Notes: generated by a model from the sequence alone, not told the origin. A DNA stretch of 64,000 nucleotides from Promicromonospora sp. MEB111 (GCF_030209445.1 NZ_JARVSD010000008.1:248001-312000); one strand, 5' to 3'. Counted from the stretch's first letter, positions 1 through 9,218 are shown. Numbers and translations are program-made.

Positions 1-1381
1 CCGGGAGCACCACGTGGTCGGCCACGCCGAGCTCGCGCGCCAGCCGCGCCAGCCCGGGTCGCGAGACGCCGTCGCCGACCAGCATGCCCGTCACGTCGTG
101 GCCCCGCGCGCGGAGCGTCGCGACCGTGCGGACCACGGTCTCCAGGCCCTCGTAGTCGACCAGGCTGCTCACGGTCCCGATGGCGGGACCGGCGGGCAGG
201 CCGAGGGCGGCGCGCGCCGCCTCCGGCGTGGGGTGGTGCGCGGTGAGCAGCGCGTCCGGCACGGCGTTCGGCACCACCGTGATGCGCCCGGCGGGCACGC
301 CCCGCGCCACGAGCGCGTCGCGCATCGTGCCGCTGAGCGTCACCACCGCGTCCGCGGCCAGCGCCAGCTCGGTCTCCTTCGCCTGCATCAGTGCCCGACG
401 GCGGGACGCCGCCGCCCGTGCCCGGCCCTCGGGTGTACCGTGCGCCGCCACCCAGGTCTCCTCCGGCAGCCCGCGGACCTCGTAGACCCACGGGATCCCG
501 GCGCGCCGTGCCGCCGCCCGGGCCAGCGACCCGACGGCCGACGGCGTGGTGGTGTGCAGCACGTCCGCCCCGACCTCGCGCGCGGCCGCGACCAGCAGGT
601 CCGTCTCCTGCGCGGCGCGGCGTGCGGCGTCGGACTCGGCGCGCGCCGGGACGAGCCGGCGGTAGGCGACGCCGTCGACGACGTCCGTCCCGCGCGCCGC
701 GAGCGAGCCGATGGTCAGCGGGTAGCCGGGCCGCGTCGTCGCCGACGCCGCGAGCCCGTGCGCGCGCTGCGCCACGAGGATCGCGTGCGAGCGCAGCGTG
801 TAGCCGCTCTGGGTGTGCGGCAGGGAGTTGGTCAGGTGGTGCAGCACGGTGACGGGACGGGACCCGCCGGGTGCGGCGGCGTCCGGCGTGGCGGTGCCGC
901 GCGCCGGCTCGGCGGCTCGGGGGTCCTCCGGCGGACCGGGGCGCAGCTCGGCCACCTGCGCGCGCAGCCCGGCGGGCGCGTCCGGCCCGATCGATTCGAC
1001 GTCACCCAGCAGCCAGGCCGCGCGGTAGCGCGCGGGGCCCGCCGCGGCGACGCCGTCGACCAGCTCGGGGCGGCCCACCGCCACCGCGACCTCCGCCGCG
1101 ACCCGGCGGCTCCGGCCCGTGGGGCGTGCCAGCAGCGCCTCCGCCTCGCCGGCGGCGCCCGTGGCGTCGCCCGCGAGCATGCTTCCGAGGGCGTGCCGCG
1201 CGGACGGCGCCGGCGCGAGGCGCAGGGCGCCCACCAGCGGGCGGCGCACCCGCTCGGGCGCGCGCCGGGCGGCCTGGACGGCGAGCCACAGCGGGTCCTC
1301 GACCACGGTGCGGGCCACGAAGGACGTGGTGAAGCGCAGGTTGCGCGCGAGCTCGCCCGCGCGCCGGAACGGTCGTGCCAT
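1..1381 (-). CDS. Glycosyltransferase family 4-like protein (3' end outside window)
   Basis: Partial gene; about 460 codons are visible and the frame is open to the window edge. Residues 1-165 are an Ala/Arg-rich region without a recognised fold. From about residue 170 a GT-B N-terminal domain begins, with VLHHLTNSLPHTQSGYT and TRPGYP, as in GT4 enzymes acting on surface glycans. The last visible residues (ELGVADHVVLP) belong to the nucleotide-sugar-binding C-terminal domain. The ATG at 1381 shares one base with the TGA of the upstream glycosyltransferase gene (TGATG), so the two are probably translationally coupled and work in the same glycan pathway. The acceptor and donor sugars cannot be read from the sequence. 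Confidence 0.85.
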   Translation of the reverse strand, partial: MARPFRRAGELARNLRFTTSFVARTVVEDPLWLAVQAARRAPERVRRPLVGALRLAPAPSARHALGSMLAGDATGAAGEAEALLARPTGRSRRVAAEVAVAVGRPELVDGVAAAGPARYRAAWLLGDVESIGPDAPAGLRAQVAELRPGPPEDPRAAEPARGTATPDAAAPGGSRPVTVLHHLTNSLPHTQSGYTLRSHAILVAQRAHGLAASATTRPGYPLTIGSLAARGTDVVDGVAYRRLVPARAESDAARRAAQETDLLVAAAREVGADVLHTTTPSAVGSLARAAARRAGIPWVYEVRGLPEETWVAAHGTPEGRARAAASRRRALMQAKETELALAADAVVTLSGTMRDALVARGVPAGRITVVPNAVPDALLTAHHPTPEAARAALGLPAGPAIGTVSSLVDYEGLETVVRTVATLRARGHDVTGMLVGDGVSRPGLARLARELGVADHVVLP

Positions 1382-2691
1382 CAGAACCGGGCCCCTCGTT
1401 CGGCAGGCTCGGGCCGCAGCGGGTGGGGGAGCAGCTCGTCGAGCAGCTCCGCGTACCGGTGGCCCAGCACCTCGTCGCTCGCGTGCTCGGCGACCCACGC
1501 GGCGGCGTCGGGGGAGGCGGCGGGCACCACGCCGTCGGCCAGCCAGCCGCACCACAGGTCGGCGAGGCCCTCGACGTCGCCGGGGCGCACGACGGCGCCC
1601 GCGCCGTTCGCCGAGACGAGGCTCGCCGCCTCGCCGGCGAGGCACGCCGACGCGACGACGCCCGACGCCATGACCTCGTACAGCTTGGACGGGACGGTCC
1701 ACTCGAACGGGGCCCAGTCCCGCAGGGAGACGACCGTGGTGTCGGCCCAGGCGTAGAGCTCGCGCACCTGGGTGGACGGCACGGACGGCTCCACGCGCAC
1801 GGGAGCGCCGAGCTCGGCGGCCAGCCGGCGCAGCGGCTCCAGCTCGTTGCCGTGCCCCACGATCCGCAGGTCCAGCGCGTACCCGCGCTCCTGGACCAGG
1901 GCGGCGGCGCGGACCGCGACGTCCAGACCCTGCGACCGGCCCACGGTGCCCGCGTACACGACCCGCAGGGGGCGGTCCCCGAGCGTGACGGGGGCGTGCT
2001 CCCGGACCGGCTCGAACGCCGTGCCGTTGCGCACCACCGCGACGTTCCGGACCCCGCGTGAGCGCAGCACCTCCGCGAACGCGGCGGTCGTGGTGACCAC
2101 GAGATCCGCCCGGGCCTGCAGCCGGGTGACGGTGCGGTGCACCACGCGCGCCGCGAGGTCGCGGAACACCCGGCGCAGGTCGCCCGAGCGGCCCCGGCGC
2201 AGCAGGATGCCGCTGGGCTCGATCAGGTCGGGCCAGGCGTCGCGCATCTCCACGACGAGGCGGGCCCGGTGCCACCGCGCGAGGGCCCAGCCGGCCACGA
2301 CGCTCGGGATGCCCGGGACGGTGGCGATCACCACGGCCGGCCGTCCCGCGGACGGGCGCACCCCGCGCAGCACCGAGCTGACGGCGGCCACGACCTGGTC
2401 CGCGACGCGCGAACCGAGCCCGTGGGAATGCTCGCGGAAATTCACCCGGATGATCTTCTCGCCATGGGTGCCGGTGGTTACCGAACCCGGCAGGAAAGCG
2501 GGTGAATAATGGGTGATCTTTCCCGAGGGGTAGTGCGGCGGGGGCGTCAGAACCGTCACCGGATAACCCGCCGGGACCAGGTGCCCTGCCAGGGCTCCCC
2601 AGCGTCTCTGCGGGGCTCCCGACTCGGGTGCGTAGTGGTGTGTGACGAGGAGAATCGCGCGGTTCTGCGGGCGTCTGGCGCGTGCGACCAC
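1381..2691 (-). CDS. WbuB-like glycosyltransferase, family 4
   Basis: Predicted 436 aa. The N-terminus (ILLVTHHYAPESGAPQRRW) and PPPHYPSG are typical of WbuB/WcaI-like GT4 enzymes, which transfer sugars to lipid-linked intermediates at the inner face of the membrane. The C-terminal GT-B half has VVYAGTVGRSQGLDVAVRAA and WTVPSKLYEVMASG, the donor-site region. I chose the GTG at 2691 because GAGAGGAGA lies six bases upstream; longer readings of the frame run into the divergent LCP gene. It is the first gene of a leftward pair and faces an LCP ligase across a 122-bp promoter region, which suggests cell-wall glycopolymer synthesis. Confidence 0.85.
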   Translation of the reverse strand: MVARARRPQNRAILLVTHHYAPESGAPQRRWGALAGHLVPAGYPVTVLTPPPHYPSGKITHYSPAFLPGSVTTGTHGEKIIRVNFREHSHGLGSRVADQVVAAVSSVLRGVRPSAGRPAVVIATVPGIPSVVAGWALARWHRARLVVEMRDAWPDLIEPSGILLRRGRSGDLRRVFRDLAARVVHRTVTRLQARADLVVTTTAAFAEVLRSRGVRNVAVVRNGTAFEPVREHAPVTLGDRPLRVVYAGTVGRSQGLDVAVRAAALVQERGYALDLRIVGHGNELEPLRRLAAELGAPVRVEPSVPSTQVRELYAWADTTVVSLRDWAPFEWTVPSKLYEVMASGVVASACLAGEAASLVSANGAGAVVRPGDVEGLADLWCGWLADGVVPAASPDAAAWVAEHASDEVLGHRYAELLDELLPHPLRPEPAERGARF

Positions 2692-2783
2692 GCGGACTCT
2701 CCTCTCTGTTCGGCGGCTGGCCGAGGCGTATCGGAATTCACCCGCAAGCGCTTTCTCCGGTTGCGGTGCACGCATAAGAGTAG

Positions 2784-2801
2784 TAGTCGAAATCGCGACT
2801 A
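2784..2801. promoter_or_regulatory. Palindrome in divergent GT/LCP promoter region
   Basis: TAGTCG (2784-2789) and CGACTA (2796-2801) form a perfect 6-bp inverted repeat around a 6-nt spacer, 12 bp before the LCP start codon. It is a candidate operator; no regulator is indicated. Confidence 0.25.
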
Positions 2802-2813
2802 AGATCACCGGCC

Positions 2814-3884
2814 ATGGCCGCACCCGATCGAATGAACGACTTTCTCTCCGCACCCAACCCCGTGGACGGGGGCCTGCGTCATGCGCGGCGCAGCCGGCGG
2901 GGCACGGGATTCGTGGCCGGAATCGTCGTCGGCGCACTGCTGCTGGTGGGTGGCGGCGCGACCGCCGCCTGGTTCGGCTACCGGGCCTCGCTCGACGACA
3001 ACGTGGAGCGGCTCGACGCGTTCGAGGGCATCGACCCCTCGACCCGGCCCAGCGCGGCCCCCGTGGAGGGCCCGACCGCCCCCGTGAACATCCTGGTGCT
3101 CGGTTCCGACAGCCGGATCTCCGCCGGTGACCCGTCGGCCTGGGAGGCCGGCGCCCAGCGCACGGACGCGATCATGCTCGTGCACCTGTCGGCCGACCGG
3201 CAGAGCGCCGCGGCCATCTCCATCCCGCGCGACTCCTGGGTGCCCATCCCCGGCCACGGCGAGGCCAAGATCAACGCCGCGTTCTCCTACGGCGGCCCGA
3301 GCCTCATGATCCAGACCGTCGAGGACCTCACCGGTGTGCGCATCGACCACTTCGCCGTGACCGACTTCGAGTCCTTCACCACGCTGACCGACTCCCTGGA
3401 CGGCGTGGAGATCACCGTGCCCGACGGCGCGGGCGGCTCGGTGCGCCAGGCCATGACCGGCGAGGAGGCGCTCGCCTTCGCCCGTGAGCGGCACGCGCTG
3501 GCGAACGGCGACTTCGGCCGCGTGCAGCGGCAGCAGGCCTGGATGCGGGCCATCGTGGCCAAGGCCAACAACAACCGGAGCGACCCGCTGAAGATGGCCT
3601 CGTTCCTCGGGGCCGTCACCAGCTCCGTGGCCGTGGACGAGGGGTTCACCTTCGACCGGATGCAGGAGCTGTTCCAGAGCGCCCAGGACATCTCGACGAA
3701 GGACATCACGTTCATGACCGCCCCCTACTCGGGCACGGGGCGCAGCGCGGACGGGCAGTCGATCGTGGTGCTCGACCGCGCGACGTTCGACCCGCTCATG
3801 CAGGCCGTTGCGGCGGACGAGCTGCCGGACTTCGTGGCCGCCAACGAGGCCAACATGGACGTGCTGCCCGCCGTGGTGAAGTAG
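2814..3884 (+). CDS. LCP (LytR-CpsA-Psr) family glycopolymer ligase
   Basis: 356 aa. A short basic cytoplasmic tail is followed by one membrane segment (about residues 33-55) and an extracytoplasmic LCP domain. Family landmarks are NILVLGSDSR, the phosphate-contacting ISIPRDS, FARERHAL and GRVQRQQAW. LCP enzymes move undecaprenyl-pyrophosphate-linked glycans onto peptidoglycan. The gene diverges from two glycosyltransferases that could build such a glycan. Unlike the two LCP genes near 37 kb, this protein has no cysteine and no long acidic or proline-rich tail. The start is uncertain: neither ATG 2814 nor ATG 2832 has a strong ribosome binding site. Confidence 0.92.
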   Translation: MAAPDRMNDFLSAPNPVDGGLRHARRSRRGTGFVAGIVVGALLLVGGGATAAWFGYRASLDDNVERLDAFEGIDPSTRPSAAPVEGPTAPVNILVLGSDSRISAGDPSAWEAGAQRTDAIMLVHLSADRQSAAAISIPRDSWVPIPGHGEAKINAAFSYGGPSLMIQTVEDLTGVRIDHFAVTDFESFTTLTDSLDGVEITVPDGAGGSVRQAMTGEEALAFARERHALANGDFGRVQRQQAWMRAIVAKANNNRSDPLKMASFLGAVTSSVAVDEGFTFDRMQELFQSAQDISTKDITFMTAPYSGTGRSADGQSIVVLDRATFDPLMQAVAADELPDFVAANEANMDVLPAVVK

Positions 3885-3898
3885 CCCCTACGGGCCCC

Positions 3899-5680
3899 TC
3901 AGAGGCCCAGGATCGAGCGGAGGTCCGCCTGCACCAGGGCGAGGCGCCGGCGCGCGGCCACGCGCGCCGTGGACAGCTCCTCGGCGGACGCCGCGGGGTC
4001 GATCGGCGCGACCACCTCGATGTAGCACTTGATCTTGGGCTCGGTACCGCTGGGGCGCACGATCACCCGGGTGTCGTCGACGGTGAGCAGCACCACGCCG
4101 TCCGTGGGCGGCAGGCCGTTCAGGCCCTCGGCGAGGTCCCGCACGGAGTTCACGGGCGAGCCCGCCAGCTCCGACGGCGGCGCGTTGCGCAGCCACGTCA
4201 TGGTCGTCTCGATCCGCGCGAGGTCCTCGAACCGCGCCGACACCTGACCCGTGACGTGCAGCCCGCATGCCCGCGCGACGTCGTCGAGCCGGTCCAGGAG
4301 CGTGCGGCCCTCGTGCGCGAGCCGGTTGGCCAGCTGGGCGACGGCGACCGCCGCGGACAGCCCGTCCTTGTCCCGCACGTGCACGGGGTCCACGCAGTAG
4401 CCCAGGGCCTCCTCGTACCCGAACACGAGGCCCGGGCTGCGCGAGATCCACTTGAACCCGGTGAGCGTCGTGGCGTGCTGCAGGCCGTGGTGGTTCGCGA
4501 TGGCGGCCAGCGCCCGCGACGACACGATCGAGCAGGCCAGGGTGCCGCCGGTACCGGCGCGCACGGCCCGTTCGGCCGCGTCCCAGCCCAGCAGCATACC
4601 CACCTCGTCGCCGTGCAGCATGCGCCAGCCCTGCGACCCGGCCGTCTCCGCGCCCTGGTACGTGCCGTACTGGGGGTCGAACACGGCGACGGCGCAGCGG
4701 TCGGCGTCGGGGTCGTTGGCGATGACGAGGTTCGCGTGGGCGTCCTGCGCCAGGGCCAGCGCCATGTCGATCGCGCCGGGCTCCTCCGGGTTGGGGAAGG
4801 CGACCGTGGGGAAGTCCGGGTCGGGCGCGACCTGCTCCTCCACCGGCACGACGTCGTCGAAGCCCGCCTCCGCGAGCACACGGGCGATCGCGACGCCGCC
4901 CACGCCGTGCAGCGAGGTGGTGACGATGCGGAGCCTGGTGCGCGGCTCGCCGTCGTGCAGCGTGGCCGCCGCCCGGTGGTACTCGTCGGTGATCTCCGGG
5001 CCGAGCACGGTCCAGCCGGACCCGGCGCGGGGCACGTCCTTGGCGGCGCCCACGTGGGCGATCTCGCCGGCGATCCGGGCGTCGTACGGCGGGACGATCT
5101 GGGCGCCCTGCCCGGGCCCGGCGACGACCCGTCCGCCCAGGTACACCTTGTAGCCGTTGTCGGCGGCGGGGTTGTGGCTCGCGGTGACCATGACGCCGGC
5201 GTCGGCCGCCAGGTGGCGCACCGCGAACGCGAGCACCGGGGTAGGCCCGGGCGCGGGCATGAGCAGCACCTCGGCCCCGGCCGCGACCAGCACGGCCGCG
5301 GTGTCCCGGGCGAAGTCGGCGGAGCGGTGGCGCGCGTCGTAGCCCACCACGACGCGCGGCGGCACGCCGGCAGCCTCCGCCCGGAGGAACGCGCCGAGCC
5401 CCGCCGCGGCGGCGATCACCACGGCGCGGTTCATGCGGTTGGGCCCGGCCGCCATCGCGCCGCGTAGGCCCGCCGTCCCGAACTGGAGCGGGCCGGAGAA
5501 CCGGTCGGCGAGCTCGGCGACGGCCAGGTGGCCCATGTTCTCGTCGCCGGTCCGGGCGACGAGGCTACGCAGCTCCTCGATGTCGGACGCGTCGACGTCG
5601 GCGGCCATCCAGGCCTCGGCGCGCGCGACGAGCTCGGGCGCCGAAGGGGTTCCGGTGGCGGTCGGCAGGTCGGTGGACAC
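3899..5680 (-). CDS. pmmB: Phospho-sugar mutase (phosphomannomutase/phosphoglucomutase family)
   Basis: 593 aa, normal for the long PGM2/PmmB-type alpha-D-phosphohexomutases. All four functional loops are present: the phosphoserine loop TASHNP (Ser about 168), the metal loop DPDADR (323-328), the sugar-binding GYEEALGY (421-428) and the phosphate-binding RPSGTEPK (542-549). It interconverts hexose 1- and 6-phosphates, or possibly pentose phosphates, for nucleotide-sugar supply. The GTG at 5680 lies five bases after the stop of the purine nucleoside phosphorylase gene, so the two are likely one operon. That pairing would fit phosphopentomutase activity on ribose-1-phosphate, but sequence alone does not settle the substrate. 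Confidence 0.9.
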   Translation of the reverse strand: MSTDLPTATGTPSAPELVARAEAWMAADVDASDIEELRSLVARTGDENMGHLAVAELADRFSGPLQFGTAGLRGAMAAGPNRMNRAVVIAAAAGLGAFLRAEAAGVPPRVVVGYDARHRSADFARDTAAVLVAAGAEVLLMPAPGPTPVLAFAVRHLAADAGVMVTASHNPAADNGYKVYLGGRVVAGPGQGAQIVPPYDARIAGEIAHVGAAKDVPRAGSGWTVLGPEITDEYHRAAATLHDGEPRTRLRIVTTSLHGVGGVAIARVLAEAGFDDVVPVEEQVAPDPDFPTVAFPNPEEPGAIDMALALAQDAHANLVIANDPDADRCAVAVFDPQYGTYQGAETAGSQGWRMLHGDEVGMLLGWDAAERAVRAGTGGTLACSIVSSRALAAIANHHGLQHATTLTGFKWISRSPGLVFGYEEALGYCVDPVHVRDKDGLSAAVAVAQLANRLAHEGRTLLDRLDDVARACGLHVTGQVSARFEDLARIETTMTWLRNAPPSELAGSPVNSVRDLAEGLNGLPPTDGVVLLTVDDTRVIVRPSGTEPKIKCYIEVVAPIDPAASAEELSTARVAARRRLALVQADLRSILGL

Positions 5681-5685
5681 GGGCG

Positions 5686-6525
5686 TCAGATCTGCTTGAT
5701 CACTCGCGCGAGCAGGTCGCTGATGCGCGGCCCTGCCTCCTTGCCCGCCTCCAGCACCTCCTCGTGGGAGAGCGGGTGGGGGCTGATCCCCGCGGCCAGG
5801 TTGGTGGCCAGGGAGATGCCGAGCACGTCCATCCGGCAGTGCCGGGCGGCGATGGCCTCCAGCGCCGTGGACATGCCGACCAGGTCGGCGCCCATCAGGG
5901 AGGCCATCTTCACCTCGGCCGGCGTCTCGTACTGCGGGCCGTGGAACTGCGCGTACACGCCCTCGGGCAGGTCCGGGTCGACCGTCCGCGCGACGTCGCG
6001 CAGGCGCGGTGTGTACACGTCCGTCATGTCGGCGAACTTGGCGCCCTCCAGCGGCGTCTGCCCCGTGAGGTTCAGGTGGTCCTTGATGAGGACCGGCTGG
6101 CCGGGACGCCAGCCGATGTGCACGCTGCCGCAGCCGTTGGTGAGGATGACCGTCTCGCAGCCGGCAGCAGCGGCGGTCCGGACGCCGTGCACCACGCGGC
6201 GGGGCCCGAGGCCCTCGTAGAGGTGCGTGCGCGAGCCGAGGACGAGCGCGTGCCGGACGGCGCCGTCGGGCCGCTCGACGCGGATCGAACGGGTGGTGGA
6301 CCGGTGGCCCTGGACCGCGGGGTGCACGAAGCCGGGGATCTCCGCGGTGGGGATCTCCGCGACGACGTCGCCGATCAGCTCGGCCGCACCGCCCCACCCG
6401 GACCCGAGCACGACGGCGATGTCGTGTCCCGGCACACCGGTCTTGGCGGCGATGTACTCAGCGGCGGCGGCAGCGACGTCGAACGGGTCGGTCGTCGGGT
6501 CGTCCAGATCTGGCTCCGTACTCAT
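5686..6525 (-). CDS. punA: Purine nucleoside phosphorylase, trimeric inosine/guanosine type
   Basis: 279 aa. It cleaves purine nucleosides with phosphate to the base and ribose-1-phosphate (cytosolic purine salvage). Visible motifs are the phosphate-binding GSGWGG, RTHLYEG with the His and Tyr of the family, the signature FHGPQYETPAE, and the base-pocket stretch MSTALEAIAAR followed by LATNLAAGI. The ATG at 6525 begins a two-gene operon with the phosphohexomutase directly downstream. The divergent lpdA gene starts 81 bp away, so both promoters lie in that gap. Confidence 0.92.
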   Translation of the reverse strand: MSTEPDLDDPTTDPFDVAAAAAEYIAAKTGVPGHDIAVVLGSGWGGAAELIGDVVAEIPTAEIPGFVHPAVQGHRSTTRSIRVERPDGAVRHALVLGSRTHLYEGLGPRRVVHGVRTAAAAGCETVILTNGCGSVHIGWRPGQPVLIKDHLNLTGQTPLEGAKFADMTDVYTPRLRDVARTVDPDLPEGVYAQFHGPQYETPAEVKMASLMGADLVGMSTALEAIAARHCRMDVLGISLATNLAAGISPHPLSHEEVLEAGKEAGPRISDLLARVIKQI

Positions 6526-6605
6526 GGTCCGAGGTTATCGCCACTTTCCCCCGGGCACGCGCCCACGAGCGCGGCGGATCCGGGGTACTTCCCGGCGATG
6601 CGAGA

Positions 6606-8162
6606 ATGGACCCCGTGACCCCCCTCGATCCCGCAGCAGTCCCGCACCGTGTCGTCGTCGTGGGAGGTGGCCCCGGTGGTTACGAGGCGGCGCTCGTGGC
6701 GCGCAGCCTGGGCGCGCAGGTCACGGTCGTGGAGCAGCAGGGGCTGGGCGGTGCGGCGGTCCTGACCGACGTGGTCCCCTCCAAGACGCTCATCGCGACC
6801 GCCGAGTGGATGACCATCGCCGACCGGGCCCCCGAGCTCGGCATCCGCATGCCCGACGACGTCGTGGACCCGCTGTCCGACGTCGACGTCTCGCTGGCCA
6901 CCGGCGGCATCCCCGTCGTCTCCGCCTACGCCGCCCCCGCGCTGAGCGGTGCGGGCGTGCAGGCGGCGGCGTCCGCGGCCGGGACAGCGGAGAAGCGCAA
7001 GCACTTCGTGGACCTGCAGGCCGTCAACAAGCGCGTGCTGGCGCTGGCGCGGGCGCAGAGTGCCGACATCCGCGGTCGCCTGGAGCGCGAGGGCATCCGG
7101 ATCGTCGCGGGCAAGGGGCGGCTGGACGGCCCGTCGCGCGTGGTCGCCGAGCTCGCGGACGGCGCGACCGAGGTGCTGGAGGCGGACTCCGTGCTCCTCG
7201 CGCTCGGCGCCACCCCGCGCACGCTGCCCACCGCGGTGCCGGACGGCGAGCGCATCCTCACGTGGACGCAGGTGTACAACCTGCGGGAGCTCCCCGAGCG
7301 GCTGATCGTGGTCGGCTCGGGCGTCACGGGCGCCGAGTTCGCGGGCGCGTACAACGCGCTGGGCTCGGACGTCGTGCTCGTCTCCAGCCGCGACCGCGTG
7401 CTGCCGGGCGAGGACGAGGACGCGGCCGAGCTGCTGGAGGGCGTGTTCCGCTCCCGCGGCATGACGGTGCTGTCCCGCTCGCGCGCGGCGTCCGCGGTGC
7501 GTACCGACGCCGGTGTCGAGGTGACGCTGTCCGACGGGCGCGTGGTGCACGGCTCGCACGTGCTCGTGGCGGTCGGCGGCGTGCCGGCGACGTCGGGCAT
7601 CGGGCTGGAGGAGGCGGGCGTGCGCCTGTCGGACTCGGGGCACGTGGTCGTCGACCGGGTCTCGCGCACCTCGGTGCGCGGCGTGTACGCCTCCGGCGAC
7701 TGCACCGGCGTGCTCCCGCTCGCCTCGGTGGCCGCCATGCAGGGCCGCATCGCGATGGCGCACGCCCTGGGCGACGCCGTCCAGCCGCTGGCGCTGCGCA
7801 CCGTGGCGTCCAACATCTTCACGGCGCCCGAGATCGCGACCGTCGGCTACAGCGAGGAGAAGCTGCGCGCGCAGAACTCCCGCTACATCACCACCACGCT
7901 GCCGCTCGCGCGCAACCCGCGCGCCAAGATGCTCGGCGTCAAGGACGGGTTCGTGAAGCTCTTCGCGCACCCCGAGGCCGGCGTGGTGCTCGGCGGCGTG
8001 GTCGTGGCCCCGCGGGCGTCCGAGCTGATCTTCCCGATCACGCTGGCGGTGCAGCACCGGCTCACCGTGGACAACGTGGCCTCCGCGTTCACGATCTACC
8101 CGTCGCTGTCGGGCTCGATCGCGGAGGGCGCGCGGGTGCTGGACGCCCGGGTCGGCAAGTAG
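6606..8162 (+). CDS. lpdA: LpdA-type NAD(P)H:quinone/dye flavoprotein lacking redox cysteines
   Basis: 518 aa pyridine-nucleotide-disulfide-oxidoreductase fold: FAD motif VVVGGGPGG (about 17-25), NAD(P) motif VVGSGVTGAEFA, second FAD site GVYASGDCTG and a C-terminal dimerisation domain. Where dihydrolipoamide dehydrogenases carry the CxxxxC redox pair, this protein reads GGAAVLTDVVPSK, with Ala51 and Val56 at the cysteine positions. The C-terminal His-Glu pair is also missing (IYPSLSGS). M. tuberculosis LpdA (Rv3303c) has the same losses and works as an NAD(P)H quinone/dye reductase, which I infer here too. ATG 6606 is used; GTG 6615 is a possible alternative start. Confidence 0.88.
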   Translation: MDPVTPLDPAAVPHRVVVVGGGPGGYEAALVARSLGAQVTVVEQQGLGGAAVLTDVVPSKTLIATAEWMTIADRAPELGIRMPDDVVDPLSDVDVSLATGGIPVVSAYAAPALSGAGVQAAASAAGTAEKRKHFVDLQAVNKRVLALARAQSADIRGRLEREGIRIVAGKGRLDGPSRVVAELADGATEVLEADSVLLALGATPRTLPTAVPDGERILTWTQVYNLRELPERLIVVGSGVTGAEFAGAYNALGSDVVLVSSRDRVLPGEDEDAAELLEGVFRSRGMTVLSRSRAASAVRTDAGVEVTLSDGRVVHGSHVLVAVGGVPATSGIGLEEAGVRLSDSGHVVVDRVSRTSVRGVYASGDCTGVLPLASVAAMQGRIAMAHALGDAVQPLALRTVASNIFTAPEIATVGYSEEKLRAQNSRYITTTLPLARNPRAKMLGVKDGFVKLFAHPEAGVVLGGVVVAPRASELIFPITLAVQHRLTVDNVASAFTIYPSLSGSIAEGARVLDARVGK

Positions 8163-8169
8163 GTCCCAG

Positions 8170-8185
8170 ACCCCTGACGAGGGGT
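8170..8185. terminator. Small hairpin between convergent genes
   Basis: ACCCCT-GACG-AGGGGT, 7 bp after the lpdA stop. ACCCCT occurs again at once (CCAGACCCCT is repeated). A short, weak candidate terminator without a T tract. Confidence 0.35.
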
Positions 8186-8195
8186 TCCAGACCCC

Positions 8196-8660
8196 TTATG
8201 AGACGGAGGCGTCCAGGACGATCTGGCCGCCCTCGACCTTCGCCCCCGTGACGGTGACGCCCGGGAACTTGGCCTCCAGCAGGCGCTCGACGTCGACGGC
8301 GATCCGCGCGTCCGGCTGCACGTCCACGACGCCCGGCGGCAGGCCCTGCTTGGCGACCTCCTGCTCGATCGGCGCCGCGGCCAGGCTGAGCAGCCGGTGC
8401 GCCGGGAGGCCCGCCGCGTTCACCTCGACCGTGAGCGTGGCGACCCCGCGCTCGAACGAGGCGAGCTTGACGTCGCCGCGCACGATCGGCGCGATCTTCA
8501 CGGCCAGCTTGAGCGGGCCGGGCAGCGTCTCGAGCCGGCGCAGGTCCGCGACCACACGAATCACGTCCCCGTCGCCGACGACGGAGCTGATGACGGGCGG
8601 GGCCTGCTTGGCGATCCTCGCCAGGCTGAGCACCTCTTCGGGAGCGATCCGGATATGCAC
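8196..8660 (-). CDS. Hypothetical protein, paralogue of 9219-9689
   Basis: 154 aa, no signal peptide or membrane segment. I do not recognise the family. It aligns along nearly its whole length with the 156-aa product of 9219-9689: both begin with an EE motif near residue 8, share VADLRRL/TADLRRL, NAAGLPAHRLLSLA/DAAGLPATKLLPLA, IEQEVAKQGLP/IEKMARKSGLP, and a C-terminal V-G-KVEGG-/FEGGKVVV- strand. Alternating hydrophobic beta strands suggest a beta-rich fold. The two paralogues flank a Nudix gene, all leftward, with 9-bp and 48-bp gaps, so the three may be cotranscribed. Function unknown. Confidence 0.75.
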   Translation of the reverse strand: MHIRIAPEEVLSLARIAKQAPPVISSVVGDGDVIRVVADLRRLETLPGPLKLAVKIAPIVRGDVKLASFERGVATLTVEVNAAGLPAHRLLSLAAAPIEQEVAKQGLPPGVVDVQPDARIAVDVERLLEAKFPGVTVTGAKVEGGQIVLDASVS

Positions 8661-8669
8661 GATTCGACC

Positions 8670-9170
8670 CTAACCCAGCATCGCGAGCAGGCGAGGCAGG
8701 GCATGGGCGAACGCGGGCAGCAGGTTCAGCCCGTCCAGCTCGTCGAGCCCGACCCAGCGCACCTCCAGGCTCTCGGGATCGGCGGCGCGCGGCTCGACGG
8801 TGTGGCCGGGCGCGACGTCGGCCACGACGGTCGTGTACGTCCAGGCCGGGTGCTCCAGCACGTGCGTACCGACCACGTGCACCGCGGCGGGCTCGATCGC
8901 GGCCTCCTCGGCGGCCTCGCGCAGGGCGCCGTCCTCGGGCTTCTCGCCCGGGGCGAGGGCGCCGCCAGGGATGCCCCAGGTGCCGCCCATGTGGGACCAC
9001 AGGGCGCGGTGCTGGAGCACCATGGCCGACGGCGCCCCCGCGACGTCCCGGCGGACGAGGAGCAGCCCCGCCGCGCCGAACAGACCCCAGTGCCGATGGT
9101 CCCCGCAGGTCACCCAGCCGTCGCCGTCGTGCCGGTGGAGGTCTGCGGGAGGCACTGTCGGGTTCGGCAC
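8670..9170 (-). CDS. Nudix hydrolase
   Basis: 166 aa. The Nudix box spans GGALAPGEKPEDGALREAAE and continues EAAI, matching Gx5Ex7REUxEExGU except that Ala replaces the late Gly. WGIPGG precedes it, as in many Nudix domains. The family hydrolyses nucleoside diphosphates linked to another moiety; the substrate is not predictable here. Thirty residues precede the domain, including an H-D-G-D-G-W-V-T-C-G-D-H cluster that might bind metal. It lies between two paralogous genes of unknown function in the same orientation, with a 9-bp gap to the downstream one. Confidence 0.88.
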   Translation of the reverse strand: MPNPTVPPADLHRHDGDGWVTCGDHRHWGLFGAAGLLLVRRDVAGAPSAMVLQHRALWSHMGGTWGIPGGALAPGEKPEDGALREAAEEAAIEPAAVHVVGTHVLEHPAWTYTTVVADVAPGHTVEPRAADPESLEVRWVGLDELDGLNLLPAFAHALPRLLAMLG

Positions 9171-9218
9171 GGCGTCAGTCTCTCAGGTCCGGACGCGGGC
9201 TGTCAGCGACCGGCGTGG

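Noticed and set aside
14-1756. Long plus-strand reading frame at the window start
   Set aside because: It is antisense to two coherent glycosyltransferases and encodes low-complexity Arg/Gly/Ala-rich sequence without motifs.
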